This document shows, one piece after another, positions 45,219 to 54,589 of a stretch of 64,000 nucleotides of DNA. A program made the position numbers and the translations under genes. The number at the start of each line of letters is the position of its first letter. Within the stretch, counting starts at the first letter, position 1. The notes under the pieces are model-generated. The model was not told where the DNA came from and did no database searches. It saw only the letters and a program-made list of their open reading frames with translations. The DNA is from an uncultured Clostridium sp. (GTDB lineage Bacteria; Bacillota; Clostridia; Clostridiales; Clostridiaceae). Where the stretch lies: NCBI RefSeq assembly GCF_947072515.1, contig NZ_CAMTIG010000002.1:1-64000 (forward strand), read 5' to 3'.

Positions 45219-46322
45219 TTATTTATTTATCAAGTCAGAACATACTTTTACAGTTTTTTCTACTGAGTATGTATCACGTAGGGTTTTTATTCTATTTTTT
45301 AAATCTTCTAATTTTTCAGGATTATCAATTAAATCATTGATAAGTGGATTTATGTCAGACATATGAGATATTTTTAAAGCTAATTCTGAAGAGACTAAGA
45401 ATTCTGTGTTTTCAGTTTCTTGTCCAGGAATAGCAAATGGAATTATAAGTGGTAAATCCTTTGCTACAGATTCTGTTACTGTAAGTCCTCCAGGTTTTGA
45501 AATTAAAATATCTGAATACTCCATGAAAGAAGCAATATCTGTTGAAAATCCTAAAATGTGAAGTTTTTTATTTTTATATTCTTTATTTAAATGTTTATCT
45601 AAATTTCGTTTAAGCTCTTTATTATTTCCACATATTACTGTTACTCTAAGTTTTCTTTCGTTTTTTAATAATTCTTCTAAAACAAAAGAAATATCTTCAA
45701 GTCCCATACTTCCACTCATAAGTAATATGTTGAAGTAGTCATCTGAATTATGTAGTTCTGCAATATCGGTATTCTCTTTAAAGAATGTATCTTTAATTGG
45801 TATCCCTAATGGATGAACAATATTTGCATTAATCCCCTTTTTTATAAGAACATCTTTAGTATATTGGCTTCCTGCTATATAAAGGTCAATCTTTTTGCTA
45901 ATATATGTGTAATGAGGTTTGAAATCAGTTACTATAGATACTATAGGAACGTTTACGCCCATTCGTTTAAGACCATCAACTAGACAGATGCTAAGTGGAT
46001 GAGTAGTAACTATCAAATCAGGTTTTTCCTCTTGAATTAGCTTAAACATCCTTTTTCTAATAAAATAAAATGGAATAGTAGAAAGAGGATTAATTAGTGG
46101 ATTATTAGTTAATTTGTAAAATAATCCATAACCTAGAGGAAATTTCATAGCAGAAACTTCATAAGAACCGACTACTAAAGCTAATAGTAGTTTGCTGCTT
46201 CCTTGAAGGAAGTCTTGCTTTGAAGTGATAAAGCCCTGATTTTCAAAGGCAACTTTTAATGAATTAGCGGCTTGATTGTGACCTTGGCCTGTAGAAGCTG
46301 ATAAAATTAAAATTTTTTTCAT
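45219..46322 (-). CDS. MurG-like diacylglycerol glucosyltransferase (UgtP/MGDG synthase family)
   Basis: This 367-residue GT28/GT-B enzyme starts with STGQGHNQAA and has the C-terminal donor signature SKPGGLTVTESVA. It belongs to the MGDG synthase/UgtP family, which adds sugars to diacylglycerol for glycolipids and the lipid anchor of teichoic acid. That would fit with the LtaS-type synthase at 7873-9738. Exact donor sugar unknown. It converges on rho at a shared terminator. Confidence 0.86.
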   Translation of the reverse strand: MKKILILSASTGQGHNQAANSLKVAFENQGFITSKQDFLQGSSKLLLALVVGSYEVSAMKFPLGYGLFYKLTNNPLINPLSTIPFYFIRKRMFKLIQEEKPDLIVTTHPLSICLVDGLKRMGVNVPIVSIVTDFKPHYTYISKKIDLYIAGSQYTKDVLIKKGINANIVHPLGIPIKDTFFKENTDIAELHNSDDYFNILLMSGSMGLEDISFVLEELLKNERKLRVTVICGNNKELKRNLDKHLNKEYKNKKLHILGFSTDIASFMEYSDILISKPGGLTVTESVAKDLPLIIPFAIPGQETENTEFLVSSELALKISHMSDINPLINDLIDNPEKLEDLKNRIKTLRDTYSVEKTVKVCSDLINK

Positions 46323-46416
46323 TAAAATTCACTCTCTTTATATAAATTTATTAAAATTAAATTACATTTGATGTTTATAAGAAAAATGGGAAAGACAATG
46401 TCTTTCCCTAAGTTTC

Positions 46417-46623
46417 TTATTTGTTAAGGTTGAATCTCTTGTTGAATTTATCAACTCTTCCACCAACGTCAACGATTTTTTGCTTACCAGTGAAGAATGG
46501 GTGGCATTTTGAACATATTTCTACTTTTAATTCAGGTTTAACAGAACCAGTTGTAAAAGTGTTTCCACATGCACACTTAACCACAGCATCGTGATGGTAT
46601 TCTGGATGTATGCCTTGTTTCAT
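46417..46623 (-). CDS. rpmE: 50S ribosomal protein L31 (zinc-binding type)
   Basis: This 68-residue ribosomal protein has the C+ zinc motif: CxC in KCACGN and CxxC in CSKCHPF. The ATG at 46623 follows AGAGGTG at 6 bases; a GTG three codons upstream is part of that RBS. It is transcribed away from tdk, as in other clostridia, from the divergent region 46624-46790. Confidence 0.96.
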   Translation of the reverse strand: MKQGIHPEYHHDAVVKCACGNTFTTGSVKPELKVEICSKCHPFFTGKQKIVDVGGRVDKFNKRFNLNK

Positions 46624-46790
46624 ATTTTTCACCTCTTTATAAAAAAAATTTTATTTTCAAATAACTACTAGAGTATATCATATGTATATATGGTCGTCAA
46701 CAAAAGGTAAATGGAAAAACATCTTTTTATAAATTTATATAAATGATATAATCAAAATTAGACATTATAATATAAGGGAGAGGTAAATCA

Positions 46791-47375
46791 GTGAGTAAGT
46801 TATACTTTAGATATGGGGCTATGAACTCAGGAAAATCAACGCATTTAATGCAAGTGGCACACAACTATGAAGAAAGAGGAATGAGAGTAAGTTTGATAAA
46901 ACCTTTTATTGATACAAAAGGTGGAGATAAATTAGTATCTAGATTGGGAGTTACTAGAGCAGTAGATTACATAATTAAATCAGAAGATAATATTATTGAA
47001 ATAATACAAAATGATATAGAAAATAAAGGTGGGTTAAACTGTATTCTAGTAGATGAAGTACAATTTTTAAAAGCATATCAAATAGATCAGTTATTTGAAA
47101 TAGCAGTTAAACATGGTATTCCTATAATTGGTTATGGATTAAGAACAGATTTTAAAATGAATGGGTTTGAAGGTAGTAAAAGATTATTACTTATAGCACA
47201 TAGCATAGAAGAAATGAAAACTATATGTAAATGTGGAAATAAGGCAATAGTTAATGCTAGAAAAATAAATGGTAGATTTGTATTTGAAGGGGAACAAGTA
47301 GCAATAGATAATGATGATGATGTACAATATGAATCATTATGTGGGGAGTGTTATTTTAAATTTAAAGAAAAATAG
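46791..47375 (+). CDS. tdk: Thymidine kinase
   Basis: This 194-residue type II thymidine kinase has P-loop GAMNSGKST (K15), the DEVQF Walker B region with the catalytic acidic residue, and a zinc-binding lasso with two Cys pairs (CKCG near 146 and CGEC near 187). It salvages thymidine. GTG start behind GGGAGAGG. The DUF1385-PrmC gene follows 21 bases later. Confidence 0.95.
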   Translation: MSKLYFRYGAMNSGKSTHLMQVAHNYEERGMRVSLIKPFIDTKGGDKLVSRLGVTRAVDYIIKSEDNIIEIIQNDIENKGGLNCILVDEVQFLKAYQIDQLFEIAVKHGIPIIGYGLRTDFKMNGFEGSKRLLLIAHSIEEMKTICKCGNKAIVNARKINGRFVFEGEQVAIDNDDDVQYESLCGECYFKFKEK

Positions 47376-47396
47376 AGAATAGAGGGGTGTTGTGGA

Positions 47397-49160
47397 TTGA
47401 AAAAAAGTGAGGTTGGAGGGCAAGCAGTACTTGAAGGAGTTATGATGCGTGGCTCTAAAGGGATAGCAACAGCAGTTAGAACTGATAAGGGTAAGATAAA
47501 AACAGATATGCAAGGGATAATCCCAATTACAAAAAGGCATAGTATATTTAATATACCCTTTATAAGAGGAGTGTTTGTGTTATTAGACTCGATGTATCAG
47601 GGAATAAAAGCTTTGAATTATTCAGCAAGTTTTTTTGAAGATACTGAGCCATCTAAGCTTGAAGATTTTATAAGAGATAAATTTGGAGAAAAATCTAATG
47701 ATATAATAATGATTTTTACAATTATAGTGTCATTATTTTTTTCAGGAGTTATATTTTTAGCTATTCCAACAGCGATTGCATCCATATTTAAAAGTTTTGG
47801 ACTAGGAGATATAACATTAAATATAATAGAAGCTTTTCTTCGAGTTGGTATATTAGTGGGATATATGTATGTTATAGGAAGACTAGATGACATAAATAGA
47901 TTATTTCAATATCATGGAGCAGAACATAAAACTATATTTTGTTATGAAGCAGGAGAAAAATTAACTGTTGAAAATGTAAAAAAATATTCAAGATTCCATC
48001 CAAGGTGTGGAACTAACTTTCTTTTTCTTGTAATGATAGTAAGTATAGCATTATTTACATTCACAGGATGGGGAGGGTTCTTAGAAAGACTATTTTTAAG
48101 AGTGCTTCTTATACCAATTGTATCGGGAATAAGTTATGAAATAATTAGATGGCTTGGAAAGAATAATGGTAAACTAGCACAAATAGTATCAGCACCAGGA
48201 ATAAAGCTTCAAAACTTAACTACAAGAGAGCCTGACGATGAACAAATAGAGGTAGCAATAGTATCATTAAAGACTGCTGAAGGAATACCGGAGGATAAAA
48301 AAATGATTTTAGATTTAATAAACTTAGGAATGAAAAAACTAGATGAGGTAGGAATTGAGACAGCAAGACTTGATGCAACACTTCTTTTAGGAAAAGTTAT
48401 TGGAAAAGATAGACTTTATATGCTTACCAATGCAGATGAAGAAGTAAGCTTAGATAAAGAAAAAGTTTATTTTTCTTTAATCCAGGAAAGAATGAAAAGG
48501 AAGCCAATGCATTATATATTGGAAAAAGTTGAATTTATGGGATTAGAACTGAATGTTAGAGAAGGAGTTTTAATTCCTAGAGATGACACCGAAGTATTGG
48601 TTGAAAGAGTATTAAAAGAGATTAGAGTAGAAGATAATATAGATATTTGTGATTTATGTTCAGGAAGTGGTGCAATTGGAATAGCATTAGCTTATTTTAG
48701 AAAAAATATAAATGTTGATGCTATAGATTTATATCCAATACCAGAGGCAGTAACAAAAGAAAATATAAAAAAGTTAAACTTAGAAGCTAGAATTACATTT
48801 ATAAAGAGTGATCTTTTAAATGAAGTGATAAGAAATGAAAAAAAATATGATATTATAGTATCTAATCCACCATATATAAAAGAGAAGATAATAGATACAT
48901 TAATGGATGATGTTAAGAAGTTTGAACCACATACTGCTTTAAGCGGAGGGGATGATGGATTAGTATTTTATAGAAGAATAATTGACGAAAGTATAAGTGT
49001 TATTAAGGAAAATGGAATACTTGCATTTGAAATTGGTCATGATCAAGGAGAAGAAGTCAAGGAACTAATGGAGAATAGAGGTTATAAAAACGTAGAGGTT
49101 ATAAAAGACTTAGCAACTTTAGATAGAGTTGTTATAGGAAGGTACCTTATTGAAAAATAG
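47397..49160 (+). CDS. prmC: DUF1385-PrmC fusion protein
   Basis: This is one uninterrupted 587-residue frame. Residues 1-~295 are a DUF1385 (YqhQ-like) membrane protein with the family start GGQAVLEGVMMRG, several membrane helices between about 95 and 255, and the conserved HGAEHKTIFCYE and HPRCGTNF. Residues ~303-587 are PrmC, the N5-glutamine methyltransferase that modifies the GGQ motif of release factors, with SAM motif DLCSGSGAIGIA and catalytic NPPY (N490). The two are usually separate genes. A strong RBS and in-frame ATG at 48303 could produce PrmC alone. TTG start behind AGAGGGGTG; prfA, whose product it modifies, follows. Confidence 0.92.
   Translation: MKKSEVGGQAVLEGVMMRGSKGIATAVRTDKGKIKTDMQGIIPITKRHSIFNIPFIRGVFVLLDSMYQGIKALNYSASFFEDTEPSKLEDFIRDKFGEKSNDIIMIFTIIVSLFFSGVIFLAIPTAIASIFKSFGLGDITLNIIEAFLRVGILVGYMYVIGRLDDINRLFQYHGAEHKTIFCYEAGEKLTVENVKKYSRFHPRCGTNFLFLVMIVSIALFTFTGWGGFLERLFLRVLLIPIVSGISYEIIRWLGKNNGKLAQIVSAPGIKLQNLTTREPDDEQIEVAIVSLKTAEGIPEDKKMILDLINLGMKKLDEVGIETARLDATLLLGKVIGKDRLYMLTNADEEVSLDKEKVYFSLIQERMKRKPMHYILEKVEFMGLELNVREGVLIPRDDTEVLVERVLKEIRVEDNIDICDLCSGSGAIGIALAYFRKNINVDAIDLYPIPEAVTKENIKKLNLEARITFIKSDLLNEVIRNEKKYDIIVSNPPYIKEKIIDTLMDDVKKFEPHTALSGGDDGLVFYRRIIDESISVIKENGILAFEIGHDQGEEVKELMENRGYKNVEVIKDLATLDRVVIGRYLIEK
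48290..48305 (+). promoter_or_regulatory. Internal RBS and in-frame start for free PrmC
   Basis: Inside the fusion frame, GGAGG (48290-48294) lies 8 bases before ATG 48303, exactly at the domain boundary. Translation from here would give a 285-residue PrmC, the normal length for the family. Confidence 0.7.
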
Positions 49161-49218
49161 CGATATTTTATGATATAATTATAAAATATGAAAAAAAATA
49201 GTACGGAGTGAGAAAGAT

Positions 49219-50301
49219 ATGTTATTAGATAAATTAGCATTTACAGAAAATAAATATGACGAACTTTCAGTAAAAATCAGTGATCCATCAATAATGGCAA
49301 ATCAAGCTGAATGGAGAAAGTTATGTAAAGAGCATGCTGAACTTGAAATATTAGTTGGTGTGTACAGAAATTATAAAAAAACATTAGAAGATTTAGAAGC
49401 AAATAAAATGATGCTTGAAGAAGAAACTGATAGAGAAATGAAGGATATGCTTCATGAGGAAATAAGTGAGCTAACAGAAAAAAGAGAAAATTTAGAACAC
49501 GAAATTCAAATTCTTCTTTTACCTAAAGATCCTAATGATGATAAAAACGTATTTGTGGAAATTAGAGCAGGTGCAGGTGGAGATGAAGCAGCATTATTCG
49601 CAGCTAATCTTTTCAGAATGTATACAAGATATGCAGAATCAAATAGATGGACTGTTGAACTAATGGATGCAAATGAAACTGGAATTGGTGGATTTAAAGA
49701 AGTTGTATTCATGATAAAAGGTCAAGGAGCTTACTCAAAATTAAAGTATGAGAGTGGAGCTCATAGAGTTCAAAGAGTTCCAGATACAGAATCAAGTGGT
49801 AGAATTCATACATCAACTGCTACAGTTGCAGTATTACCAGAAGTTGATGATGTTGAAGTTGAAATCAATGAAAAAGACATTAAATTTGATGTGTTTAGAG
49901 CATCAGGGAACGGTGGACAATGTGTAAATACAACTGACTCAGCTGTAAGACTTACGCATATGCCAACTGGAATTGTTATTTCATGTCAAGATGAAAAATC
50001 ACAGCTTAAAAATAAAGAAAAAGCAATGAAAGTTTTAAGAGCTAGATTATATGAATTAGCTGAAGAAGAAAGAAGAGCTGGTATTGCAGAAGATAGAAAA
50101 TCACAAGTTGGTACTGGTGATAGAAGTGAAAGAATTAGAACTTACAATTATCCTCAAGGAAGAATAACTGATCATAGAATTGGATTAACATTATATAAAT
50201 TAGATACATTCTTAAATGGAGATATAGAAGAAGTTTTAAATGCACTTATTACTGCAGATCAAGCTGAAAAGATGAAGATGATGGGTAATACAGGGAATTA
50301 A
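49219..50301 (+). CDS. prfA: Peptide chain release factor 1
   Basis: This 360-residue RF1 reads UAA and UAG. The catalytic GGQ (232-234, in GNGGQCVNT) is intact and is the PrmC methylation site. The decoding-tripeptide region carries an RF1-type P-x-T (RVPDTE, about 188-193). It lies 58 bases after the fusion gene that encodes PrmC, the usual coupling. Confidence 0.97.
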   Translation: MLLDKLAFTENKYDELSVKISDPSIMANQAEWRKLCKEHAELEILVGVYRNYKKTLEDLEANKMMLEEETDREMKDMLHEEISELTEKRENLEHEIQILLLPKDPNDDKNVFVEIRAGAGGDEAALFAANLFRMYTRYAESNRWTVELMDANETGIGGFKEVVFMIKGQGAYSKLKYESGAHRVQRVPDTESSGRIHTSTATVAVLPEVDDVEVEINEKDIKFDVFRASGNGGQCVNTTDSAVRLTHMPTGIVISCQDEKSQLKNKEKAMKVLRARLYELAEEERRAGIAEDRKSQVGTGDRSERIRTYNYPQGRITDHRIGLTLYKLDTFLNGDIEEVLNALITADQAEKMKMMGNTGN

Positions 50302-50323
50302 TTAAAATAAAATATAATTATCA

Positions 50324-50362
50324 AAAGGTGAATTAATAGAACAAATTCTATTATTCACCTTT
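50324..50362 (+). terminator. Long hairpin after prfA
   Basis: AAAGGTGAATTAATAGAA pairs with TTCTATTATTCACCTTT, a 17-bp stem with one bulged base. The tail is only TTTAATTG, so it may be a weak terminator or an attenuator between prfA and the next gene. Confidence 0.5.
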
Positions 50363-50394
50363 AATTGCATGAATATTTTAAAAGGAAAAGGGAG

Positions 50395-50994
50395 ATGGCT
50401 CTTAATATGGATATTAATAAAGCATTAAGGGTAGAGAAAAAAAGAGGGGTAAGATTTTATATTTTAATGGGTTTTATAGCAGTTCTTTTACCTTTATCAT
50501 TATGGCTTACAGGAATTTTTAATAGTTTTTTTATTTTTTATGTAGTAATAATGGAGATATTAATAGCTCTTGTTATATTAAAAAGAGCTGACAGATATAA
50601 GTTAGAGTATAGTTATAAAAATAACAAATTAACATTTAAAAGTGGTGTTTTTGGAAAGAAAAATTTATTGCTATGTGATAAGATATCCTTAGTTCATACA
50701 GATGGTATAGAAGAAGATGTGAAGATAATAGTAATAACTACAATTAAATTTAGAAATAGTAGACTTAAGCCGGTTGTTGAAGGATTGTTAAAAAGATATC
50801 CAGAAATGGCTGATGAATATAGAAGAGTGAAAAATGTAAATCCAAATGATATATATTATTACTTACTAATAAAAAAGGGTGGTTTGAAAAAATATACTTT
50901 ACTTGGAGATATATATACTTATTGTGCAAAGTCAGCTTATACAGAAGAAGCGGTAACGAGTATAAAAATATCAAGAGGGTATACTATTGACTAA
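50395..50994 (+). CDS. Small membrane protein, two helices, unknown function
   Basis: This 199-residue protein has two closely spaced membrane helices (about 22-65) followed by a ~130-residue cytoplasmic part that looks beta-rich at first (YSYKNNKLTFKSGVFGKKNLL), like a PH-like domain. I do not recognise the family. I chose ATG 50395 (AAAGGA 9 bases upstream); ATG 50407 is another option. The sua5 gene follows 17 bases later and is likely co-transcribed. Confidence 0.75.
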   Translation: MALNMDINKALRVEKKRGVRFYILMGFIAVLLPLSLWLTGIFNSFFIFYVVIMEILIALVILKRADRYKLEYSYKNNKLTFKSGVFGKKNLLLCDKISLVHTDGIEEDVKIIVITTIKFRNSRLKPVVEGLLKRYPEMADEYRRVKNVNPNDIYYYLLIKKGGLKKYTLLGDIYTYCAKSAYTEEAVTSIKISRGYTID

Positions 50995-51011
50995 GAAGGA
51001 AGGTAATTTTA

Positions 51012-52055
51012 GTGGAAACAAAAATTTATATATTAAATGGAGAAGATGATTTAGATAGAATTAAAGAAGCTGCTGAATGTATAAAGAAAGATGGAACTGT
51101 TGCATTTCCAACAGAAACTGTCTATGGCTTGGGAGCTAATGGATTAAAAGAAAATTGCGTAAAGAAGATTTTTGAAGCAAAAGGAAGACCACAAGATAAT
51201 CCACTTATAATTCATGTTGCATCTAAAAATATAGATAAATATGTAAAAAATATTCCAGATGTAGCTGAAAAATTAATTAATAGATTTTGGCCAGGACCAT
51301 TGACTTTAATTTTAGAAAAAAAAGATATAGTACCTATGGAAACAAGTGCAAATTTGGAGACAATAGGAATAAGAATGCCAGATAATTATGTTGCGTTAAA
51401 GCTTATAGAATTTTCAGGAGTTCCTATAGCAGCGCCTTCAGCCAATATTAGTGGAAGACCTAGTCCTACAACATTAGAGATATGTGTTGAAGATTTAAAA
51501 GGAAAGGTAGATTACATAATTGGAGGAGAAAAGTGTGATGTTGGATTAGAATCTACAATAGTTGATTGTACTGTAAATCCACCGATAGTTTTAAGGCCGG
51601 GTGGGACAACATTGGAGATGTTACATGAAATTGATAAAGATATCCAAATAGATAGAGGTTTATTAAGTAATGATGAAAATTTTAAGCCTAAAGCACCAGG
51701 AATGAAGTATAGACACTATGCTCCAAACGCAAAATTAAAAATAATTATGGGAAATAGAAAAAAAACTATTGAAAAAATAAATGAAATGGTACACAATTAT
51801 ATAGATGAAGGTAAGAAGGTTGGAATACTTTCTACAGAAGAATCAAAAGACTCTTATAAAGAGGGCGAAAAAATAGTAATTGGAAGCTATAATGATTTAA
51901 GAGAAATTGCAGGGAATTTATTTCAAGCACTTAGAGAATTTAATGAATTAGGTGTAGATATAATTTTAGCAGAAGGCTTTGAAGAAAAAGGTCTTGGAAT
52001 AGCTATTATGAATAGATTAAATAAAGCTGCAGGGTATGATATTATTAATGTTTAA
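51012..52055 (+). CDS. ywlC: L-threonylcarbamoyladenylate synthase (Sua5 type)
   Basis: This 347-residue protein has the YrdC/TsaC catalytic domain (about 10-205, with KGRPQDNPLIIHV and PSANISGRPSPT) plus the C-terminal Sua5 domain (about 240-345), so it is the long Sua5 form. It makes threonylcarbamoyl-AMP from Thr, bicarbonate and ATP, the donor for TsaD (12850-13863). GTG start behind AAGGAAGG. Confidence 0.95.
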   Translation: METKIYILNGEDDLDRIKEAAECIKKDGTVAFPTETVYGLGANGLKENCVKKIFEAKGRPQDNPLIIHVASKNIDKYVKNIPDVAEKLINRFWPGPLTLILEKKDIVPMETSANLETIGIRMPDNYVALKLIEFSGVPIAAPSANISGRPSPTTLEICVEDLKGKVDYIIGGEKCDVGLESTIVDCTVNPPIVLRPGGTTLEMLHEIDKDIQIDRGLLSNDENFKPKAPGMKYRHYAPNAKLKIIMGNRKKTIEKINEMVHNYIDEGKKVGILSTEESKDSYKEGEKIVIGSYNDLREIAGNLFQALREFNELGVDIILAEGFEEKGLGIAIMNRLNKAAGYDIINV

Positions 52056-52075
52056 AATTGGAGGAGAAATTTATA

Positions 52076-52165
52076 ATGAAAAATCTATTTTGTTACAAAA
52101 ATAATAAAATACTTAGTAAGTTTAGCAGAAAAAATTTAAGAGGGCTTAGTTGCCTATTCTATTGA
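52076..52165 (+). CDS. Possible 29-residue small protein
   Basis: A strong GGAGGAG lies 9 bases before ATG 52076, opening a 29-codon frame that ends at TGA 52163. The peptide is basic and has Cys at positions 6 and 26. It sits between sua5 and a terminator-like hairpin, 20 bases after the sua5 stop. The RBS quality argues for translation; the small size and lack of recognisable family keep confidence low. It might be a leader peptide or the remains of a longer gene. Confidence 0.4.
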   Translation: MKNLFCYKNNKILSKFSRKNLRGLSCLFY

Positions 52166-52170
52166 TAATA

Positions 52171-52222
52171 AAAAGAAAGAAGAAAATATAAATTTTATTT
52201 ATATTTGCTACTTTCTTTTTTT
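52171..52222 (+). terminator. Terminator-like AT-rich hairpin before rpiB
   Basis: AAAAGAAAG pairs with CTTTCTTTT and, after an internal loop, AAATATAAA pairs with TTTATATTT; a T-run follows. Confidence 0.6.
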
Positions 52223-52251
52223 ATATATAAAAACACGTTGGAGGTAAAGTT

Positions 52252-52701
52252 ATGAAAATTGCATTAGGTTCAGATCATGGTGGATTTGAATTAAAAAATG
52301 AAATTATTAAGCACTTAAAGGAAAATGGATATGAAATTAAGGATTTTGGTCCGATGACAACAGAATCATGTGATTATCCAGATTATGCACTTCCAGTAGC
52401 AGAAGCTGTTAAGGCAAAAGAATTTGATTTAGGAATTTTAGTTTGTGGAACAGGAATAGGGATTAGTTTAGCAGCTAATAAGGTTCCGGGAATAAGAGCA
52501 GCTTTATGTCATGATACATTTAGTGCTCATGCTACAAGACAACATAATAATGCTAACATTTTAGCAATGGGGCAAAGAGTAATTGGTGTTGGATTAGCAT
52601 TAGATATAGTTGATACTTTTATTAAATCTGAATTTGAAGGTGGAAGACACCAAAGTAGATTAGATAAAATTTCAAAAATAGAAGAAAAATATAGTAAGTA
52701 A
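52252..52701 (+). CDS. rpiB: Ribose 5-phosphate isomerase B
   Basis: This 149-residue RpiB/LacAB-family isomerase has the N-terminal LGSDHGGFELK and catalytic Cys region LVCGTGIGISLAANK (C66) with HDTFSAH. It interconverts ribose 5-phosphate and ribulose 5-phosphate. The upp gene follows 20 bases later, a common Firmicute pairing that ties PRPP supply to uracil salvage. Confidence 0.95.
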   Translation: MKIALGSDHGGFELKNEIIKHLKENGYEIKDFGPMTTESCDYPDYALPVAEAVKAKEFDLGILVCGTGIGISLAANKVPGIRAALCHDTFSAHATRQHNNANILAMGQRVIGVGLALDIVDTFIKSEFEGGRHQSRLDKISKIEEKYSK

Positions 52702-52721
52702 TTTCGGAGGGATAAATTAAA

Positions 52722-53351
52722 ATGAGTAAAGTAACAGAAATAAATCATCCACTAGTTCTTCATAAATTAGCATTTATAAGAAATAAAGAAACAGGATCTA
52801 AAGATTTTAGACAATTAGTTTCAGAGGTTTCTATGCTTATGGGATATGAGGTAACAAGAGATTTACCAATGGAGAATGTACAAATAGAAACTCCTATATG
52901 TACTGCAACTTGTAAAATGCTTGCAGGTAAGAAATTAGCAGTAGTTCCTATATTAAGAGCAGGACTTGGAATGGTTGATGGAATATTAAATCTTATTCCA
53001 GCAGCTAAAGTAGGGCATATTGGTCTTTATAGAGATGAAGAAACATTACAACCAGTAGAATATTTCTGCAAAATGCCTAAAGATATTGCTGAAAGAGAAG
53101 TTATAGTAGTAGATCCAATGCTTGCAACAGGAGGATCTGCAATCGATGCATTAACAATGCTTAAAGCTAGAGGAGCAAAATACTTAAGATTTATGTGTTT
53201 AATAGCTTCACCAGAAGGTATTAAAGCTGTAAAAGAAGCTCATCCAGATGTAGATATATTTGTAGCACAAATAGATGAGAAGTTAAATGAACATGGATAT
53301 ATAGTACCAGGTCTTGGAGATGCTGGAGATAGATTATTTGGAACTAAATAG
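52722..53351 (+). CDS. upp: Uracil phosphoribosyltransferase
   Basis: This 209-residue enzyme has the PRPP-binding motif [12 protein letters not shown] (about 128-139) and the C-terminal uracil-binding region [12 protein letters not shown]. It makes UMP from uracil and PRPP. It follows rpiB after 20 bases and ends at a terminator. Confidence 0.97.
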   Translation: MSKVTEINHPLVLHKLAFIRNKETGSKDFRQLVSEVSMLMGYEVTRDLPMENVQIETPICTATCKMLAGKKLAVVPILRAGLGMVDGILNLIPAAKVGHIGLYRDEETLQPVEYFCKMPKDIAEREVIVVDPMLATGGSAIDALTMLKARGAKYLRFMCLIASPEGIKAVKEAHPDVDIFVAQIDEKLNEHGYIVPGLGDAGDRLFGTK

Positions 53352-53361
53352 GTTTAAAAAG

Positions 53362-53394
53362 GAAACTACTTTAAATAGTAGTTTCTTTTTTTTT
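53362..53394 (+). terminator. Terminator after upp
   Basis: GAAACTACT-TTAAAT-AGTAGTTTC is followed by a run of nine T. The following ~350 bases are very AT-rich; I see short repeats of AATACATAA near 53565 and a TATAAT near 53605, but no gene. Confidence 0.88.
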
Positions 53395-53723
53395 GAATAG
53401 TTAAATAAAACAGAAAATTGAAATTGTAAGATTGTAAAAAATCAAAAAATACAAAAAGTAATGAAAAATATAAAAGTAAAATTGGAAAAATGAAATTTAA
53501 AGAAAAATAATTTTCAATGTAAATGATTTCCTAGGAATTATTTAATTGAAAATTCGTTAAAAATACATAAAAAATACATAAAATTCATTAAATTTATAGA
53601 TATAATATAGGAAATCGATATAAAAATGCAATTATTAAATTAATATTAAAATTGAAAATAAAAATAATAATATAAAGTAAAAGAAAAAAGTAAAAATAAA
53701 ATCAAATAATTTATTAGTATCAA

Positions 53724-53734
53724 AAATCAGTATC
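53724..53734. repeat. Direct repeat copy A flanking resolvase-like gene
   Basis: AAATCAGTATC lies 22 bases before the resolvase-like gene and recurs exactly at 54382-54392 behind it. A shorter TTAGTATCAAAAA copy overlaps its left side (53715-53727). Confidence 0.45.
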
Positions 53735-53755
53735 AAAATACAATGGGGGAAAGCT

Positions 53756-54319
53756 ATGATATATGGATATTTCAGAGCAATAGGAAAGAATAATGATTTA
53801 AATGCGAAAATAAGAATACTGCAAGATGAAGGGTGCGAAGAAATAATATATGATTTATCAAGTGCATATACACAAAAAAGAGAAAATTTAAAAACTCTTT
53901 TAGATGAATTGAAAGAGGAGGATATTATTATTATAGAAAATTTGATAAGTCTTTCTAAGAATGTACTTGATTTAGGAAATATTATTGAAGTAATAGTGAA
54001 GAAAAATGCAAAATTAAAAATTAGGGATTTAGGATACATAAGTAATAATATTGAAGATAAGATCATTACTGATACGATTAAAGCTGTCATAAAATTAAAA
54101 AAAGAAGAAATACTAGAAACGGCAAGAATAGGAAAAGAAATTGCAAGTGATAAAAAAGATTTTAAAAATGGAAGACCAAAGAAATATACTAAAAGGCAAA
54201 TAGAAAATGCATTAAGTTTACTTACAATTAATGGGGGGAAGTTAAGCTATAATGAAGTTAGTCAATTAACAAAAATAAGTAAAAGTACATTAATACGAGA
54301 AGCAAAGAAAATAAGATAA
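53756..54319 (+). CDS. Serine-recombinase-like DNA-binding protein, catalytic residues lost
   Basis: This 187-residue protein has a resolvase/invertase N-terminal fold (about 1-115) and a C-terminal HTH (about 140-187, GRPKKYTKRQIE to KISKSTLIREAKKIR). Normal resolvases begin GYxRVST with the nucleophilic Ser; here it reads GYFRAIGK, so Ser is replaced by Ile. The usual (L)xRLxR arginine motif reads ISLSKN. It should bind DNA and dimerise but not recombine, so a regulator is the best guess. No phage or transposon genes are nearby. RBS GGGGGAAAGCT. Confidence 0.75.
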   Translation: MIYGYFRAIGKNNDLNAKIRILQDEGCEEIIYDLSSAYTQKRENLKTLLDELKEEDIIIIENLISLSKNVLDLGNIIEVIVKKNAKLKIRDLGYISNNIEDKIITDTIKAVIKLKKEEILETARIGKEIASDKKDFKNGRPKKYTKRQIENALSLLTINGGKLSYNEVSQLTKISKSTLIREAKKIR

Positions 54320-54323
54320 AGAT

Positions 54324-54370
54324 AAAAAGGTTAAAGATTCTATAAATATGAATTTTTAACCTTTTTTTTA
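54324..54370 (+). terminator. Terminator after resolvase-like gene
   Basis: A 17-bp stem (54324-54340/54350-54366, one G-U) is followed by T residues. Confidence 0.85.
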
Positions 54371-54381
54371 TTCGGTTTCAT

Positions 54382-54392
54382 AAATCAGTATC
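54382..54392. repeat. Direct repeat copy B flanking resolvase-like gene
   Basis: AAATCAGTATC, identical to 53724-53734, lies beyond the terminator. The remaining region to 54589 is AT-rich with no recognisable gene. Confidence 0.45.
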
Positions 54393-54589
54393 TAAAGACA
54401 AGTGTTTTTTAATGAAAGACATATATATTAAATTAATAATTAATATGAAGAATGGTTAATATAAAATATGAAAAATAAAGATAAAAATAAGAAAAAATCA
54501 AAATTAATATTTTGTTTTCAAATTATAAATAACAAAAAGATGTATATTTTGATAATATTCTTTTAAGAACTTTTTAAGGGGGCTTTCAT

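Noticed and set aside
50765-50974. Minus-strand 69-codon frame in the small membrane protein gene
   Set aside because: No RBS, no motif, and fully antisense to a coupled gene.
53540-53640. Replication-origin-like AT-rich region
   Set aside because: It is only AT-rich with short AATACATAA repeats; no DnaA boxes or origin genes are present.
53635-54090. 151-codon minus-strand hydrophobic frame over the resolvase-like gene
   Set aside because: It covers part of a gene with recognisable fold and RBS; the hydrophobic content follows from antisense AT-rich DNA.
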